Assembly: GCA_023252065.1 (NCBI GenBank)
Contig: JAHEXO010000190.1
Coordinates: 1-5,438 of the forward strand
From: Nocardioides sp.
GTDB lineage: Bacteria; Actinomycetota; Actinomycetes; Propionibacteriales; Nocardioidaceae
Reading direction: 5' to 3'
DNA: 5,438 bases
Shown: piece by piece, positions 4,956-5,438 of the stretch
Layout of the letters: the number at the start of each line of letters is the position of its first letter
How positions within the stretch are numbered: the first letter of the stretch is position 1
Position numbers and translations under genes: made by a program
Notes under the pieces: model-generated
Databases searched by the model: none
Seen by the model: the letters and a program-made list of their open reading frames with translations, nothing else
What the model was told of the DNA's origin: nothing

Positions 4956-5438
4956 GCATCGAGACCCGAGGGGGTGAGCTCGAGCCGGTCGACTTCGACG
5001 GTCTCCTCATCCACTTCGACGACCGGGTCCTGCGGCCGAGGGCCTGGACCGCCGAGCAGTCGCGCTGGGCCGCGTCGCTGCTTCCGGACCTCCCCGCCGG
5101 CGAGGTGCTCGAGCTGTGCGCAGGGGCGGGGCAGATCGGGCTGGCCGCGGTGGCCCGGTCGCAGCGCCTCCTGGTGTGCGTCGAGGCCGACGCGGTCGCC
5201 GCGCGCTACGCGGTCCTCAACGCCGCACGGTCCGGCCTGGCCGACCGGGTCGAGGTGCGCGAGACGCCTATGGCCCGCGCCCTGGGTCGCGACGAGCTGT
5301 TCCCCCTGGTCGTCGCCGACCCCCCGTGGGTGCGCCGTACCGAGACCGCTCGCTTCCCCGAGGACCCGCTGACGGCCATCGACGGCGGTGACTACGGGCT
5401 CGACGTGGCCCGTGAGTGCGTCGAGGTCATCGGGGCGC
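4952..5438 (+). CDS. Class I SAM-dependent methyltransferase, HemK/PrmC-like (3' partial, start uncertain)
   Basis: The frame stays open from inside the CDGSH gene to the right edge. Counting from CTG 4952, about 162 residues are visible. VLRPRAWTAEQS (26-37) matches the region before the SAM site in HemK-like enzymes. VLELCAGAGQIGL (52-64) is the glycine-rich SAM loop, VEAD (77-80) holds the ribose-binding acidic residue, and VVADPPWV (120-127) is motif IV. AIDGGDYGLD (142-151) matches the DGG-DGLD block of PrmC. PrmC methylates glutamine in release factors through NPPY; here it is DPPW, so another substrate is likely. The start is unclear. CTG at 4952 gives MSIETRGGELEP, overlaps the CDGSH stop by 3 bases and follows a weak AGGCAAG. 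In-frame GTGs at 4907 and 4910 lie inside the CDGSH gene with no good ribosome site. The C-terminus is outside the window. This was the third cistron of the right-hand operon by position. Confidence 0.84.
   Translation, partial: MSIETRGGELEPVDFDGLLIHFDDRVLRPRAWTAEQSRWAASLLPDLPAGEVLELCAGAGQIGLAAVARSQRLLVCVEADAVAARYAVLNAARSGLADRVEVRETPMARALGRDELFPLVVADPPWVRRTETARFPEDPLTAIDGGDYGLDVARECVEVIGA

Noticed and set aside
4974..5372. Plus-strand GTG-started frame (132 residues) at the right end
   Set aside because: It is a Ser/Arg/Pro-rich shifted reading; the methyltransferase motifs lie in another frame that runs off the edge.

Overview
The window is very GC-rich, with G or C at almost every third codon position, and it is tightly packed with plus-strand genes that overlap by ATGA junctions. 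This points to a high-GC actinobacterium; a Nocardioides-like (Propionibacteriales) genome is my guess from codon use and gene style, not a demonstrated assignment. No RNA gene, insertion sequence, CRISPR array or phage signal is visible.

Left block (start of window to 3661) is one co-directional unit. It begins with the C-terminal half of a major facilitator transporter (3-677, cut by the left edge) whose conserved loop resembles the FLVCR/SLC49 branch. This gene overlaps by 4 bases a 469-residue PLP-dependent enzyme with a near-complete set of sphingosine-1-phosphate-lyase motifs (674-2083). After an 18-base gap comes a 519-residue FGGY-family carbohydrate kinase (2102-3661). Together they read as import, phosphorylation and PLP-dependent C-C cleavage of a small hydroxylated, probably amine-bearing compound. 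The substrate is not evident from sequence.

A 113-base spacer (3662-3774) separates the blocks. It holds an 11-base-phased direct repeat and a weak hairpin, but no convincing promoter or terminator.

Right block (3775 to end) is a second compact operon: a haem-oxygenase-fold iron-containing redox enzyme of the PF14518 / HDO type (3775-4767), a 63-residue CDGSH [2Fe-2S] protein overlapping it by ATGA (4764-4955), and a HemK/PrmC-like class I methyltransferase running off the right edge (about 4952-5438). The methyltransferase has a DPPW motif where glutamine methyltransferases have NPPY, and no ordinary start codon at the expected place. The close coupling suggests that the small Fe-S protein may serve the non-haem iron enzyme, perhaps as electron donor.

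The two points most worth following are the transporter/SPL-like lyase/FGGY kinase cassette as an unassigned catabolic route, and the HDO-CDGSH-methyltransferase operon as an unassigned redox or modification system.
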